A stretch of DNA of 64,000 nt from JBCBSK01 sp965250105 (GCA_965250105.1 OZ252290.1:1798001-1862000); one strand, 5' to 3'; shown: positions 1 to 7,295, counted from the stretch's first letter. Numbers and translations: made by a program. The notes: generated by a model from the sequence alone, not told the origin.

Positions 1-208
1 GCGCCAGCGGTTCGAACTCGGCCCCTTGCGGCGTCGGTTCGACCTGCCCGCGCCGGCGCACCACGAGCTGTGCCGAGAGTTCGGTCTCAAGGGTCTGGAT
101 ATGTTCGACAACGGTCGACGGCGACACCGACAGGCGGCGCGCAGCGGCGCGGAAGCCGCGCTCGTCAAGAACCGTGACGAAGGTCTTCGTATGAACCAGG
201 TTGAGCAT
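1..208 (-). CDS. ptxE: LysR-family regulator PtxE, N-terminal part (cut by window edge)
   Basis: The first 69 codons of a LysR-type transcriptional regulator are visible; the rest lies beyond base 1. The reading begins MLNLVHTKTFVTVLDERG and continues with a winged helix-turn-helix (FRAAARRLSVSPSTVVEHIQ, residues about 19-38), the standard LysR N-terminus. It follows ptxD on the same strand and its ATG lies 44 bp inside the ptxD 3' end, so the two genes are translationally close. In known ptxABCDE loci the last gene encodes a LysR regulator of phosphite oxidation; assigning PtxE here is inference from that gene order. The effector-binding domain cannot be checked in this window. Confidence 0.75.
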   Translation of the reverse strand, partial: MLNLVHTKTFVTVLDERGFRAAARRLSVSPSTVVEHIQTLETELSAQLVVRRRGQVEPTPQGAEFEPLA

Positions 209-1229
209 GGGCCTCTGTCGGTTTCGGGACGTTGATGGCACCGGGCGGCCGGTCGCCGGCAAGGGCTGTGGCGATGCTGCGGGCGGCCGATAGCTCGATC
301 TCGCGGCGCACCGAGGTAACCGCCGAACCGATATGCGGCGTCAGGACGGTCGGCGCGCTCAGCGCGGTGAGCCGGGGGTCGATGCCGGCCGGCCGGTCGG
401 CGCGCGCCCAGTCCTCGCAGGCGAAGACATCCGCCGCGTAGCCGGCCAGATGCCCCTGTTCGATGGCATCGGCGACGGCGGTTTCATCGACCAGCGACCC
501 CCGCGCCGGATTGACCAGAAGCGCGCCGGGCTTCATGCCGGCGATGGCGTCCCGGTCGATGATGTGCAGCGTGTCCGGCGTCAGCGGCAGCGCCAGCACC
601 ACGTAGTCGGACCGCGCCAGGAGATCCGTCAGGCCGGTCATCCGGACATTGGCCGCCCGGGCCGCTCCGTCGGTCGTCTGGTCGTTCATGTCGACGCCGA
701 CGAGCCGGCAGCCAAAGCCCGACAGGCGTTCGGCCACCGCCCGGCCGACGAGGCCGAAGCCGACGATGCCGACGGTCATGCCCGACAGGCCCGTGCCGTA
801 AAAGCGCGGCCGCCAGCCGGTGAAACCGTCGGCGCGGATGCTGGCATCGCCGGGCAACAGGTTGCGCCCGAGCGCCAGCATCAAACCGATCGCCAGTTCG
901 GCCGTCGGGATGGTCAGGAGATCGGGGACGATCGTCACCCAGACGCCGGCCGCCTCGGCGGCGCCGACATCGATATTGTCATAGCCCTTCAGCGCCGCGC
1001 CGATGATCCGTAGCCTGGGGCAGGCGGCGATGAAATCGGCGTCGATCCTTTCGGTCATGAAGGAGAGGATCGCGTCCGCGTCGGCGCACCGCCGGCGCGT
1101 TTCGTCATAGGGCCACGGGCTGTCGGTGCCGTTGACCTCGAGCCGCCCATGCGGCGCGAGGAAGGCGCGCGTTTCGGGGAACACGCGGTTGGTGACGACG
1201 ATCTTGCGATCGGACTGGGATGCGGACAC
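165..1229 (-). CDS. ptxD: NAD-dependent phosphite dehydrogenase PtxD
   Basis: A 354-residue D-2-hydroxyacid dehydrogenase-family protein that matches remembered PtxD features closely. PtxD oxidises phosphite to phosphate with reduction of NAD in the cytoplasm. Visible features include GAALKGYDN (Lys81, equivalent to PtxD K76), the dinucleotide fold GIVGFGLVG (154-162) ending in Asp180 as expected for NAD preference, PARGSLVDE (Arg243), the PtxD-type block ADVFACEDWARADRP (Glu272), HIGSA (His299) and TGWRPRFYGTGL (Trp139, Tyr144). The CEDWARADRP and WRPRFYGTG blocks are what distinguish PtxD from generic glycerate or phosphoglycerate dehydrogenases. It sits fourth in a five-gene ptxABCDE-ordered operon, 32 bp after the permease. 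A C-terminal tail of about 18 residues, longer than the classic enzyme, overlaps ptxE. Confidence 0.92.
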   Translation of the reverse strand: MSASQSDRKIVVTNRVFPETRAFLAPHGRLEVNGTDSPWPYDETRRRCADADAILSFMTERIDADFIAACPRLRIIGAALKGYDNIDVGAAEAAGVWVTIVPDLLTIPTAELAIGLMLALGRNLLPGDASIRADGFTGWRPRFYGTGLSGMTVGIVGFGLVGRAVAERLSGFGCRLVGVDMNDQTTDGAARAANVRMTGLTDLLARSDYVVLALPLTPDTLHIIDRDAIAGMKPGALLVNPARGSLVDETAVADAIEQGHLAGYAADVFACEDWARADRPAGIDPRLTALSAPTVLTPHIGSAVTSVRREIELSAARSIATALAGDRPPGAINVPKPTEAHAQPGSYEDLRHGS

Positions 1230-1261
1230 AGGCGTACTCGATCATTCCTTGGGCGGGGACA

Positions 1262-2062
1262 CTACTTCAACGATTTGCGCAATTGCGCGCCGATACCGTC
1301 CACGATCGTCACGCAGGCGAGAATACAGAGAAGAATGGCGGAGACCTGCGCGTATTCAAGAACACGCAGCGCGGCGATGAGTTCGAAACCGATCCCGCCC
1401 GCGCCGACGGCGCCGAGCACGGTCGAGGCGCGGAAATTGTATTCCCAGCGATAGATCGTGATATCGGCCAGCTGCGGCATGACCTGCGGCAGGACGGCAT
1501 GCCAGATCACCTGGAACGGCGTCGCCCCGGCGGCACGCGCGGCCTCGATCGGCTTTTCGTCGACATGTTCGATGCTTTCGGCGAAGAACTTGCCGACCAT
1601 GCCGATCGAATGCAGCCCCAGCGCCAGCACGCCGGGCAAGGCGCCGAAGCCGACCATGGCCACGAAGATGATGCCCATGATCAGTTCGGGGATCGACCGC
1701 AACAGGTTCAGGAGGAAGCGGGCGACCTGATAGACCACGAGATTGGGCGTCGTGTTGCGGGCCGACAAAAGCGCCAGCGGCAGCGAGAACAGAACCGCCA
1801 GCGCGGTGCCGGCGATCGACATCGCCACCGTGTCGACCAGCGGCTTGATCCAGGTCTGGAAGCGGCTGAAATCGGGCGGGAACATCTCGCTCGACAATTG
1901 CGTGATCGCCGGCCAGGCATCGGCGAAGCGCTGCGCGTCGAGCGTCCCCGTGACCCATAGGGCCACGAAGACGCCGAACAGAACCGCCGCCAGGACGGCG
2001 TTGCGCTTCAAGCGCGCCGCGCCGTCCTGGTCGAGGATGTCCTGATAAGACGTGTCGCTCAT
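1262..2062 (-). CDS. ptxC: Phosphite/phosphonate ABC transporter permease
   Basis: A 266-residue inner-membrane permease of the PhnE type. Several hydrophobic segments are visible (LAAVLFGVFVALWVTG near residue 30; SIAGTALAVLFSLPLALLSA near 90). The cytoplasmic loop EAARAAGATPFQVIWHAVLPQVMPQ (about 173-197) is the EAA motif that contacts the ATPase. Its start overlaps the binding-protein stop by one base (TGATG), a translationally coupled arrangement. The phosphite dehydrogenase downstream points to phosphite or hypophosphite as the transported substrate rather than a C-P phosphonate. The protein alone would only be called PhnE. Confidence 0.85.
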   Translation of the reverse strand: MSDTSYQDILDQDGAARLKRNAVLAAVLFGVFVALWVTGTLDAQRFADAWPAITQLSSEMFPPDFSRFQTWIKPLVDTVAMSIAGTALAVLFSLPLALLSARNTTPNLVVYQVARFLLNLLRSIPELIMGIIFVAMVGFGALPGVLALGLHSIGMVGKFFAESIEHVDEKPIEAARAAGATPFQVIWHAVLPQVMPQLADITIYRWEYNFRASTVLGAVGAGGIGFELIAALRVLEYAQVSAILLCILACVTIVDGIGAQLRKSLK

Positions 2063-2934
2063 CAGTTCGTCTGCGTGAGGTCGAGATTGAGCACCTGGGC
2101 CGTCTCGCGCAGGATGTCATAGGCCGCATCGTCGGTCGCGACGAAGCCTTCGGCGCGGAAGGTCTTGAGGATTTCTTCGTCGTCGAGGTTGAGGAAGGCG
2201 TCCTGGATGGCCTGCTTCAGCTCATCCGACAGATCGCCCTGATAGACCATCGGATAGTTCGGGATCGGGCCGCTTTCGGCGATGACCTGGACCTGGTCGC
2301 CGTCGATGCTGCCGCGTTCGACGAGGCTCGCGAAGATCGGCTGGCTGAGCCCGCCGGCATCGACATTGCCCGCTTCGACCGCGCGCGCCACCGCGTCATG
2401 GGTGCCGAGATGGGCGAAGTCGTAGTCGGTCTCGGCGACGAGGCCGGCACCCGCCAGATAGGCGCGCGGGATCAGATGGCTCGACGTGGAGGCATTGTCG
2501 CCGAAGCCCATGGTCTTGCCGGCGATATCGTCGACGCTGTCCACCTCGCCGTCGGTGCGCGCGATGATGACGCTCGTATAGGTCGGCGAGCCGCGCGACA
2601 CGCCGACGGCGAAGGCCTCGATTTCCGGCGCGCGCGACTTGGCGAGCACATAGGAGAGCGGGCCGAAATAGGCGACCTCGATACGGCCGAAGCGCATGGC
2701 TTCGATCATCGAGGAATAGTCCGTGGTGACGACCAGCTCGATCTCCTTGTCGAGCGCGCCTTCGAGATACTCCTTGAAGGGCTGGGCGTTCTGGATGATC
2801 GTCGAGGCGTTCTCATCCGGCAGAAGCGCGACGCGCAGCGTGTCCGGGTCGTTGCCTTCGGCCATGGCGAGGCCCGTGGAGAGCATGAGCGCCGCGCCGG
2901 CGACGGTGCTCATCAAGAAAGTCCGACGTTGCAT
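2062..2934 (-). CDS. ptxB: Periplasmic phosphite/phosphonate-binding protein
   Basis: A 290-residue PhnD-family solute-binding protein. The N-terminus MQRRTFLMSTVAGAALMLSTGLAMA is an export signal with a twin-arginine-like RRTFLM, probably cleaved after AMA. The mature part has PhnD-type blocks: TLRVALLPDENASTIIQNAQPFKEYLEG, YSSMIEAMRFGRIEVAYFGPLSYVLA, and GKTMGFGDNASTSSHLIPRAYL (the ligand-pocket SxxSxxxxP-like segment). Together with ptxA and ptxC it makes a complete ABC importer. Ligand preference (phosphite, hypophosphite, methylphosphonate) cannot be read directly; phosphite is inferred from the adjacent ptxD. Confidence 0.87.
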   Translation of the reverse strand: MQRRTFLMSTVAGAALMLSTGLAMAEGNDPDTLRVALLPDENASTIIQNAQPFKEYLEGALDKEIELVVTTDYSSMIEAMRFGRIEVAYFGPLSYVLAKSRAPEIEAFAVGVSRGSPTYTSVIIARTDGEVDSVDDIAGKTMGFGDNASTSSHLIPRAYLAGAGLVAETDYDFAHLGTHDAVARAVEAGNVDAGGLSQPIFASLVERGSIDGDQVQVIAESGPIPNYPMVYQGDLSDELKQAIQDAFLNLDDEEILKTFRAEGFVATDDAAYDILRETAQVLNLDLTQTN

Positions 2935-2980
2935 GGTTTTGCATCCCTGATTTGCTGTGGGTTGGGGGGACGGGTGGCGC

Positions 2981-3742
2981 CTATTCCGCGGCTTCCGCCG
3001 CGACGGGCTTCGGGGTGTCGTAGATCTTGGAAATGATGCCGGGCGTCAGCGCGCCGGAGCCGCCGTCGAAGACGACATGACCCTGATGCAGGCCGATGAT
3101 CCGATCGGCGAAGCGACGCGCGAAATCGACCTGGTGCAGGCTGACGATCGCCGTGATGCCGTCCTCGCGGCAGATGCGGTGCAGATCCGACAGGACGCGC
3201 TCGGCGGTCTTGGGATCGAGGCTGGCGACCGGTTCGTCGGCGAGGATGACACGCGGCTCCTGCGCCATGGCGCGGGCGATGCCGACGCGCTGCTGCTGTC
3301 CGCCCGACAGCATGTCGGCCCGGTCGAGCGCGCGCGGCAGCAGGCCGAGCCGTTCGAGCGCCTTGAGCGCGATCAGCTTTTCCTGTTTCGGCGCCGGCAG
3401 GAAGGAGCGGCGGGAGCCGCGAATGCCGATGCGCCCCATCAGCACATTGGCGAGCACCGTGAGGCGGCCGATCAGGTGATGCTGCTGGAAGATCATGCCG
3501 GTCGACAGGCGATGCCGCCGGATCGTGCGCGGCGAAGCCAGGATCGGACCGAGATCGGCGCTTTCGACTTGGCCCTCGGTCGGCCGCACAAGGCCGTTCA
3601 GTGTGCGCAGAAGGGTCGACTTACCGGCGCCCGACGGCCCCAGCAGCACGGTGAACCTGCCTTTCTCGAAGGCGAGGCTTGTCGGATGGAGGGCGGTGAG
3701 ACCGGTCGGATAGGTCACCGACACATCGTTCAGGATCACCAT
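2981..3742 (-). CDS. ptxA: Phosphite/phosphonate ABC transporter ATP-binding protein
   Basis: A 253-residue ABC ATPase of the PhnC type and the first gene of the operon. Walker A is LGPSGAGKST (33-42), the signature LSGGQQQRVGIARAMA lies near 146-161, and Walker B is RVILADEPVASLDP, followed by the switch histidine in SLHQVDFA. The start ATG is preceded by AAGGGG at a usable distance. It energises the ptxB/ptxC importer. Family knowledge: phosphite-oxidation loci use PhnCDE-type transporters renamed PtxABC; the name here rests on the ptxD and LysR genes behind it. Confidence 0.87.
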   Translation of the reverse strand: MVILNDVSVTYPTGLTALHPTSLAFEKGRFTVLLGPSGAGKSTLLRTLNGLVRPTEGQVESADLGPILASPRTIRRHRLSTGMIFQQHHLIGRLTVLANVLMGRIGIRGSRRSFLPAPKQEKLIALKALERLGLLPRALDRADMLSGGQQQRVGIARAMAQEPRVILADEPVASLDPKTAERVLSDLHRICREDGITAIVSLHQVDFARRFADRIIGLHQGHVVFDGGSGALTPGIISKIYDTPKPVAAEAAE

Positions 3743-3811
3743 GAAAGGAAGCCCCTTGCGTCGAAAGCGTGCAGCGATTTTGATCGATTAAAGCGAACGT
3801 AATTATTTTTT

Positions 3812-3828
3812 GTTCGATGAAGACGAAC
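3812..3828. promoter_or_regulatory. Candidate LysR-type operator upstream of ptxA
   Basis: A perfect interrupted palindrome GTTCG-N7-CGAAC, which contains the T-N11-A core of LysR-family binding sites, lies 70 bp upstream of the ptxA start. CGAAC half-sites recur at 3794-3798 and 3832-3836. The natural candidate binder is the PtxE regulator at the end of the operon; this is inference. Confidence 0.45.
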
Positions 3829-3840
3829 TAGCGAACTTCC

Positions 3841-3858
3841 ATGTCATTTGAATGACGC
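3841..3858 (-). promoter_or_regulatory. Pho-box-like site upstream of ptx operon
   Basis: On the minus strand the sequence GCGTCAT-TCAA-ATGACAT resembles two 7-bp PhoB repeats (consensus CTGTCAT) separated by a 4-bp spacer, with 5 of 7 matches in each. The same bases form a perfect inverted repeat GTCATT-TG-AATGAC (3843-3856), so another dimeric regulator is possible. Phosphate-starvation control of ptx operons is known from other bacteria. Confidence 0.35.
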
Positions 3859-4138
3859 AGCGCACAAAGAAGCGCCGGACGCCCGGGACCGCGGCCGCCG
3901 GCGGGGCGGGTTGTCGACATGCGGCATCAGCGTCGCGGGCCGCTCGGTGGGCCGACGGGATCGGGATCTCGCCCTGGGAATGCGAGACCGTGCGGGTTTC
4001 ATCGGAGAACGGCCTCGGAGTCCTTCGGGAGCGTTGCCGCGAGGCGGGCTGCCGCCGCCGTGCTGGCTTGCTTGCCGCTGAAAGGAAGGGTCGTGGTGCC
4101 GGGATGCGGTGGCGCGTTGGCCAGCCGCACCGATCGCT
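3859..4138. other. Intergenic region between ptx operon and tRNA-Phe promoter
   Basis: GC-rich spacer. I see no credible coding frame, tRNA or strong palindrome here. The weak frames in both directions have no recognisable protein content. Confidence 0.5.
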
Positions 4139-4167
4139 CTGGACAGGCCGGCCGGCAAATCCTATAA
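4139..4167 (+). promoter_or_regulatory. Probable promoter of tRNA-Phe
   Basis: CTGGAC at 4139-4144, a 17-bp spacer and CTATAA at 4162-4167 closely match the alphaproteobacterial housekeeping consensus (CTTGAC-N17-CTATAT). The tRNA begins about 50 bp downstream. Confidence 0.5.
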
Positions 4168-4218
4168 ACCGGCCTTCTCGTCACGCGCCCGGGGTTTGAT
4201 CCACATTGCGCGACGGGC

Positions 4219-4294
4219 GCCCAGGTAGCTCAGTTGGTAGAGCAGCGGATTGAAAATCCGCGTGTCGGTGGTTCGATTCCGCCCCTGGGCACCA
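4219..4294 (+). tRNA. tRNA-Phe (GAA)
   Basis: A full cloverleaf. The acceptor stem GCCCAGG pairs with CCTGGGC; the D-arm is GCTCAGTTGGTAGAGC; the anticodon loop TTGAAAA gives anticodon GAA; the T-arm is TCGGTGGTTCGATTCCG. A CCA end is encoded. The length is 76 nt. Confidence 0.97.
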
Positions 4295-4440
4295 TTTCTA
4301 TGTTCCTATGTGCACATCACCACCGGCCAAGCAGATACGCGCCGCGCGCTTCGAGGCGCTGCTTTTTCGCGCACCGCATCTCCTGCACATCGCCTCCGAA
4401 GAATGACGGGTTGACGGTCGGGCCGGGCGCTCGCAGGACG
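4295..4440 (+). repeat. tRNA-trailer-like element after tRNA-Phe (weakest copy)
   Basis: Immediately 3' of the tRNA, CATCACCACCGGCCA at 4315-4329 matches the CATCGCCGCC-(A/G)-GCCA motif found after tRNA-Leu and tRNA-Thr. The preceding ATGTGC is also shared with the tRNA-Leu copy. Downstream, GCGC-TTCGAG-GCGC followed by TGCTTTTT looks like an intrinsic terminator. The second conserved block of the other two copies is not clearly present here. Confidence 0.4.
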
Positions 4441-4458
4441 CCCTGACACTGCTGCCAA

Positions 4459-5379
4459 CTAGATCGCCGCCTCGCGGAAGGTGCGCTCGATCAACGCGCC
4501 GAGCCATCGATAGCCGGGGTCGGCCTGGATCCTGCGATGCATCGCCAGCGAGATCGTGAAGCGCGGGCTAGCGACCGGCAGCGGCGCGGTGTCGTAGCCG
4601 AAGCGCGATCTGAAGGGGGCGAGAATGCGTTCCGGCTCGGTCGCCACCAGCCCGGTTTCGGCGACGACCTGCGGCAGCGCGAGAAAGCTGTTGATCGTCA
4701 GTTTCACGGTCCGCGTCAGGCCGAGGCCGCGCAGCGCCTGCTCGGTGAAGCTCGCGCCGTCCCGGTCCCGCGCGACGTCGACATGGTCGGCCACGGCATA
4801 GCTGTCGCGCGACATCCCCTGCCGCCACAGCGGATGACCGTCACGGGCTGCCACGACGAGACGGTCGGCGAACAGCGCCTCGACATCGACATCGCGGACG
4901 GGCGTCGGCACATAGCCGATGACGATGCTGTAGCGGCCGCGGTCGAGATCCCGCGCGGCGTTCTGGCTGTCGGTCTGATGCACCGACAGCGCCAGGCCGT
5001 TGCCGGCGGCCGCTACCACCGATTGCAGCCGTGGCAGCACGGTGATCAGGCAATAGTCCGGCATGGCGATTTCGAATATCCGCCGCGCGGTTTCCGGGTC
5101 GAAGCCGCTGGTCGCCTGGACGATCTGCGTCGCCTCGATCAGCAGCGCGCGAACCCGTGGCGCGATCTCCCGCGCGAAAGCCGTCGGCGTCAGCCCGCCG
5201 CGCTCACGCACGAAGAGATGATCGCGGAACACATGCCGCAACCGGTTCAGGGCATGGCTGACCGCCGATTGGGTCAGGCCGAGCCTGTCGGCGGCACGCG
5301 ACGCGCTGCCGGTTTCGGCCAGCGCATGGAAGACCTTCAGAAGGTTCAGGTCGACCGTCGCGAGATGAATCTCATTCAT
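4459..5379 (-). CDS. LysR-family transcriptional regulator (NodD/NahR-like)
   Basis: A 306-residue LysR regulator when started at MNEIHLATVDLNLLKVFHAL; a longer frame exists upstream but reads as non-homologous sequence. The helix-turn-helix is ETGSASRAADRLGLTQSAVSHALNRLR (residues about 21-47), followed by the linker FVRERGGLTPTAFA. The C-terminal part has the periplasmic-binding-protein-like effector fold of the NodD/LinR subgroup (FEIAMPDYCLITVLPRL). It is divergent from the exported carboxymuconolactone-decarboxylase-like gene 89 bp away, the usual arrangement for a LysR protein controlling its neighbour. The ligand is unknown. Confidence 0.85.
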   Translation of the reverse strand: MNEIHLATVDLNLLKVFHALAETGSASRAADRLGLTQSAVSHALNRLRHVFRDHLFVRERGGLTPTAFAREIAPRVRALLIEATQIVQATSGFDPETARRIFEIAMPDYCLITVLPRLQSVVAAAGNGLALSVHQTDSQNAARDLDRGRYSIVIGYVPTPVRDVDVEALFADRLVVAARDGHPLWRQGMSRDSYAVADHVDVARDRDGASFTEQALRGLGLTRTVKLTINSFLALPQVVAETGLVATEPERILAPFRSRFGYDTAPLPVASPRFTISLAMHRRIQADPGYRWLGALIERTFREAAI

Positions 5380-5389
5380 GACCCTTAGT

Positions 5390-5404
5390 CGAAACTTTCG
5401 TTTC
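5390..5404. promoter_or_regulatory. Palindromic site in LysR / CMD divergent region
   Basis: CGAAA-C-TTTCG (5390-5400) overlaps GAAAC-TTTC-GTTTC (5391-5404). Both are perfect inverted repeats next to the LysR start, so this is a candidate autoregulatory operator. Confidence 0.3.
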
Positions 5405-5432
5405 CCGCCCGGCCCATCGTCTCCTAGTTTTG

Positions 5433-5476
5433 TCGGACATTTCAACAAGAATATCCAGGGAGGGCGAAATGTCCGA
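5433..5476 (+). promoter_or_regulatory. Perfect 11-bp inverted repeat enclosing the ribosome-binding site
   Basis: TCGGACATTTC (5433-5443) and GAAATGTCCGA (5466-5476) are exact reverse complements, 22 bp apart. The Shine-Dalgarno GGGAGGG (5458-5464) lies in the loop and the ATG at 5469 in the 3' arm. It could be a LysR operator in DNA, or an RNA hairpin that hides the start codon. Confidence 0.45.
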
Positions 5477-6806
5477 TATGTCCAAGGCGGGGATCCGCCG
5501 CCGCGAGATGATGATGGCGTTGGGAGTGGGCGCCGCCGCTGTCGGCGTGGCGGGCACGGGCGGTGCGGGAGGCATGGCGCACGCAATGTCCGACAATACC
5601 GCGGAGAATGACCGATATCGGCTCGGCCTCGACTTCCTGCGCCAGATCGGCGGCGACAATTATGACGGCCCGGTCAATGCGATCGCGGAGACCTCGCCGG
5701 ACTTCGCCCGTTTCGTGGTCGAATATCCCTATGGCGATGTGCTGAGCCGGCCGCAGCTCGATCTGGTGACGCGTGAAGCGCTGACCGTGGCGGCGCTGAT
5801 GGTAAAGGGCAATTATCCGCTGCCGATCGACTATCACCTGAACGGTTTCCTGAATGTCGGCGGCACGCCGGAAGCCCTGGTCGAACTCTGCTTTCTGGCG
5901 ATTCCGTTCATCGGCTTCCCCGCGGCGATCGATACGATCGCGCTCATTCGCGGGGTCTTCGCCGAACGCGACATCAGCTTCGACCCGATACCGGCCAGCG
6001 ACGACGACGGCTCGGAAAGGCGGCTCCGGGGCCTGCGCAATCTCGCGCTGCATGGCGAACAGGGTATCGGCAAGGTCGAGGAGCTGGCGCGCACCTCGCC
6101 GGTCTTCGCCCAGCTCTTCGTCGAGTTCACCCATGGCGAGATCCTGACCCGCGACGGGCTCGACGCCCGGGTCAAGCATCTGTCCATCCTGTCGATGCTG
6201 GCGGCGATGGGCAATCAGGGGCCGGGGCTGCGCGACCAGGCGCTGACCGCCCTGCGCCAAGGCGTCACGCGCGACGAGATCATCGAGGCCATGATCCAGC
6301 TCTCGGCCTATTCTGGTTTTCCGGCCGCCATTGTCGGCTTCTTCGACGTGGTCGGCCTGTTCAACGATCTCGATACGGGCGGGGTGACGCTCGAAACGGT
6401 CGCCTTCGAGGGCACGGCCGATCCGTCGGAGACGCGCGCCGAGCGGTTCGCGCGCGGCGAGGCGACGCTTGCCGAGACGTCCGGCGGTGCCGGCACGGCG
6501 GTCGTCGAGAGCTTCCGGACGATCGCGCCGGAAATCGGGCGTATGATCCTCGAACATTCCTATGGCGACATCTTCCATCGGCCCGGGATCGACCTGAAGA
6601 CGCGCGAACTAGCGGCGGTCTCGGCCATGGCGGCCGTCGGATCGAAGACGGCCCGGACGCCGATGCAGGTCCATGTCCGCGCCGCGATCAATGTCGGCGC
6701 GACGCGGGAAGAGATCATCGAGACCCTGCTGAACCTCGTGCCCTATGTCGGCTATCCGATCGTGGAGACCGCGCTGCGCGCCGCGAACGAGGTGTTCGAA
6801 AGCTAG
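5469..6806 (+). CDS. Exported protein with three carboxymuconolactone-decarboxylase-like repeats
   Basis: 445 residues. The start at 5469 is chosen for its GGGAGGG Shine-Dalgarno; a TTG frame 39 bp upstream is less likely. The N-terminus (GIRRREMMMALGVGAAAVGVAGTGG, ending AHA) is a twin-arginine-type signal. Three alpha-helical CMD-family repeats follow, at about residues 70-160, 200-300 and 345-440. Each has the pattern (S)YGDxxxRPxLDLxTRE or its equivalent, and an NVGGTPEALVELCF / GVTRDEIIEAMIQ / NVGATREEIIETLLN helix followed by a GFPA or GYPI motif. AhpD-type CxxC residues are absent, so this is not an obvious peroxidase component. It is probably controlled by the divergent LysR gene. The substrate is unknown; a periplasmic gamma-lactone or aromatic-acid step is only a guess. 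Confidence 0.7.
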   Translation: MSDMSKAGIRRREMMMALGVGAAAVGVAGTGGAGGMAHAMSDNTAENDRYRLGLDFLRQIGGDNYDGPVNAIAETSPDFARFVVEYPYGDVLSRPQLDLVTREALTVAALMVKGNYPLPIDYHLNGFLNVGGTPEALVELCFLAIPFIGFPAAIDTIALIRGVFAERDISFDPIPASDDDGSERRLRGLRNLALHGEQGIGKVEELARTSPVFAQLFVEFTHGEILTRDGLDARVKHLSILSMLAAMGNQGPGLRDQALTALRQGVTRDEIIEAMIQLSAYSGFPAAIVGFFDVVGLFNDLDTGGVTLETVAFEGTADPSETRAERFARGEATLAETSGGAGTAVVESFRTIAPEIGRMILEHSYGDIFHRPGIDLKTRELAAVSAMAAVGSKTARTPMQVHVRAAINVGATREEIIETLLNLVPYVGYPIVETALRAANEVFES

Positions 6807-6947
6807 GGCCGGTCCTGGCCGCCGGGAGCGCGCCGGGCGTTCTCCCGCGCGCCCTAGGTCCTGCCCGGCCGATGCGCCGGACAGCCTTGGGGCACGACGC
6901 TCCGGCGCGAACGGATCTTACGGCGATCCGGTGCGTCGGCGATGCAC
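6807..6947. other. Intergenic, GC-rich part after the CMD gene
   Basis: Contains GC-rich inverted repeats (for example GGGCG near 6836 with CGCCC near 6850) that may act as a terminator for the preceding gene. No gene was recognised. Confidence 0.3.
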
Positions 6948-6985
6948 GTTATACACTATATGCTCATGTGAAATATATGTATAAC
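6948..6985. promoter_or_regulatory. Long AT-rich dyad upstream of the SMS-like pair
   Basis: GTTATACA (6948-6955) and TGTATAAC (6978-6985) are perfect inverted repeats. With one bulged base the arms extend inward through TATAT / ATATA, giving about 13 paired positions and a short loop. It lies at the edge of an AT-rich stretch running to about 7072 and about 310 bp upstream of the SufC-like start. A dimeric repressor or activator site is plausible. Confidence 0.4.
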
Positions 6986-7295
6986 TGTCAGCCGCATAGA
7001 TCTATTGTTTAGAATTAAAATAATTTCAGACTATAAATCCATTCTATACGTTACTCCACAGATTTTCTTTGTCTCACGGCCATGCATAGCTTCCGCAAGT
7101 CATGCTGGACCGCCCGTTGCGGCGCGGCTCGGGCGATCCGGCGTCTGAATCCTTGCGCGGGATGGCCGGAACGTCGGTGACCACGGACCGGCGACCGCCG
7201 GATAGCCGCGCGGCCGCGCAAGCGGCCTGGGTGGCGGGCACGGAAGACAGGAAAGACAAGGCGCCAAGGCCTTGGGAATGCGGAACGGAGTGGCG
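6986..7295. other. AT-rich then GC-rich leader of the SMS-like pair
   Basis: Up to about 7072 this is the most AT-rich non-coding stretch I noticed in the window. It contains TTTAGAA at 7008-7014, half of the inverted-repeat motif I recall for the rhizobial iron regulator Irr, but no convincing second half. From about 7073 the composition returns to GC-rich and an unsupported open frame runs towards the SufC-like start. No gene was recognised. Confidence 0.35.

Noticed and set aside
4139..4294. ptx operon as a genomic island integrated at tRNA-Phe
   Set aside because: Islands usually integrate at the tRNA 3' end, but the operon lies on the 5' side. No integrase or duplicated tRNA end is visible.
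6986..7072. Full Irr-box in the AT-rich leader
   Set aside because: Only one TTTAGAA half-site is present; the complementary half is not found at the expected spacing.
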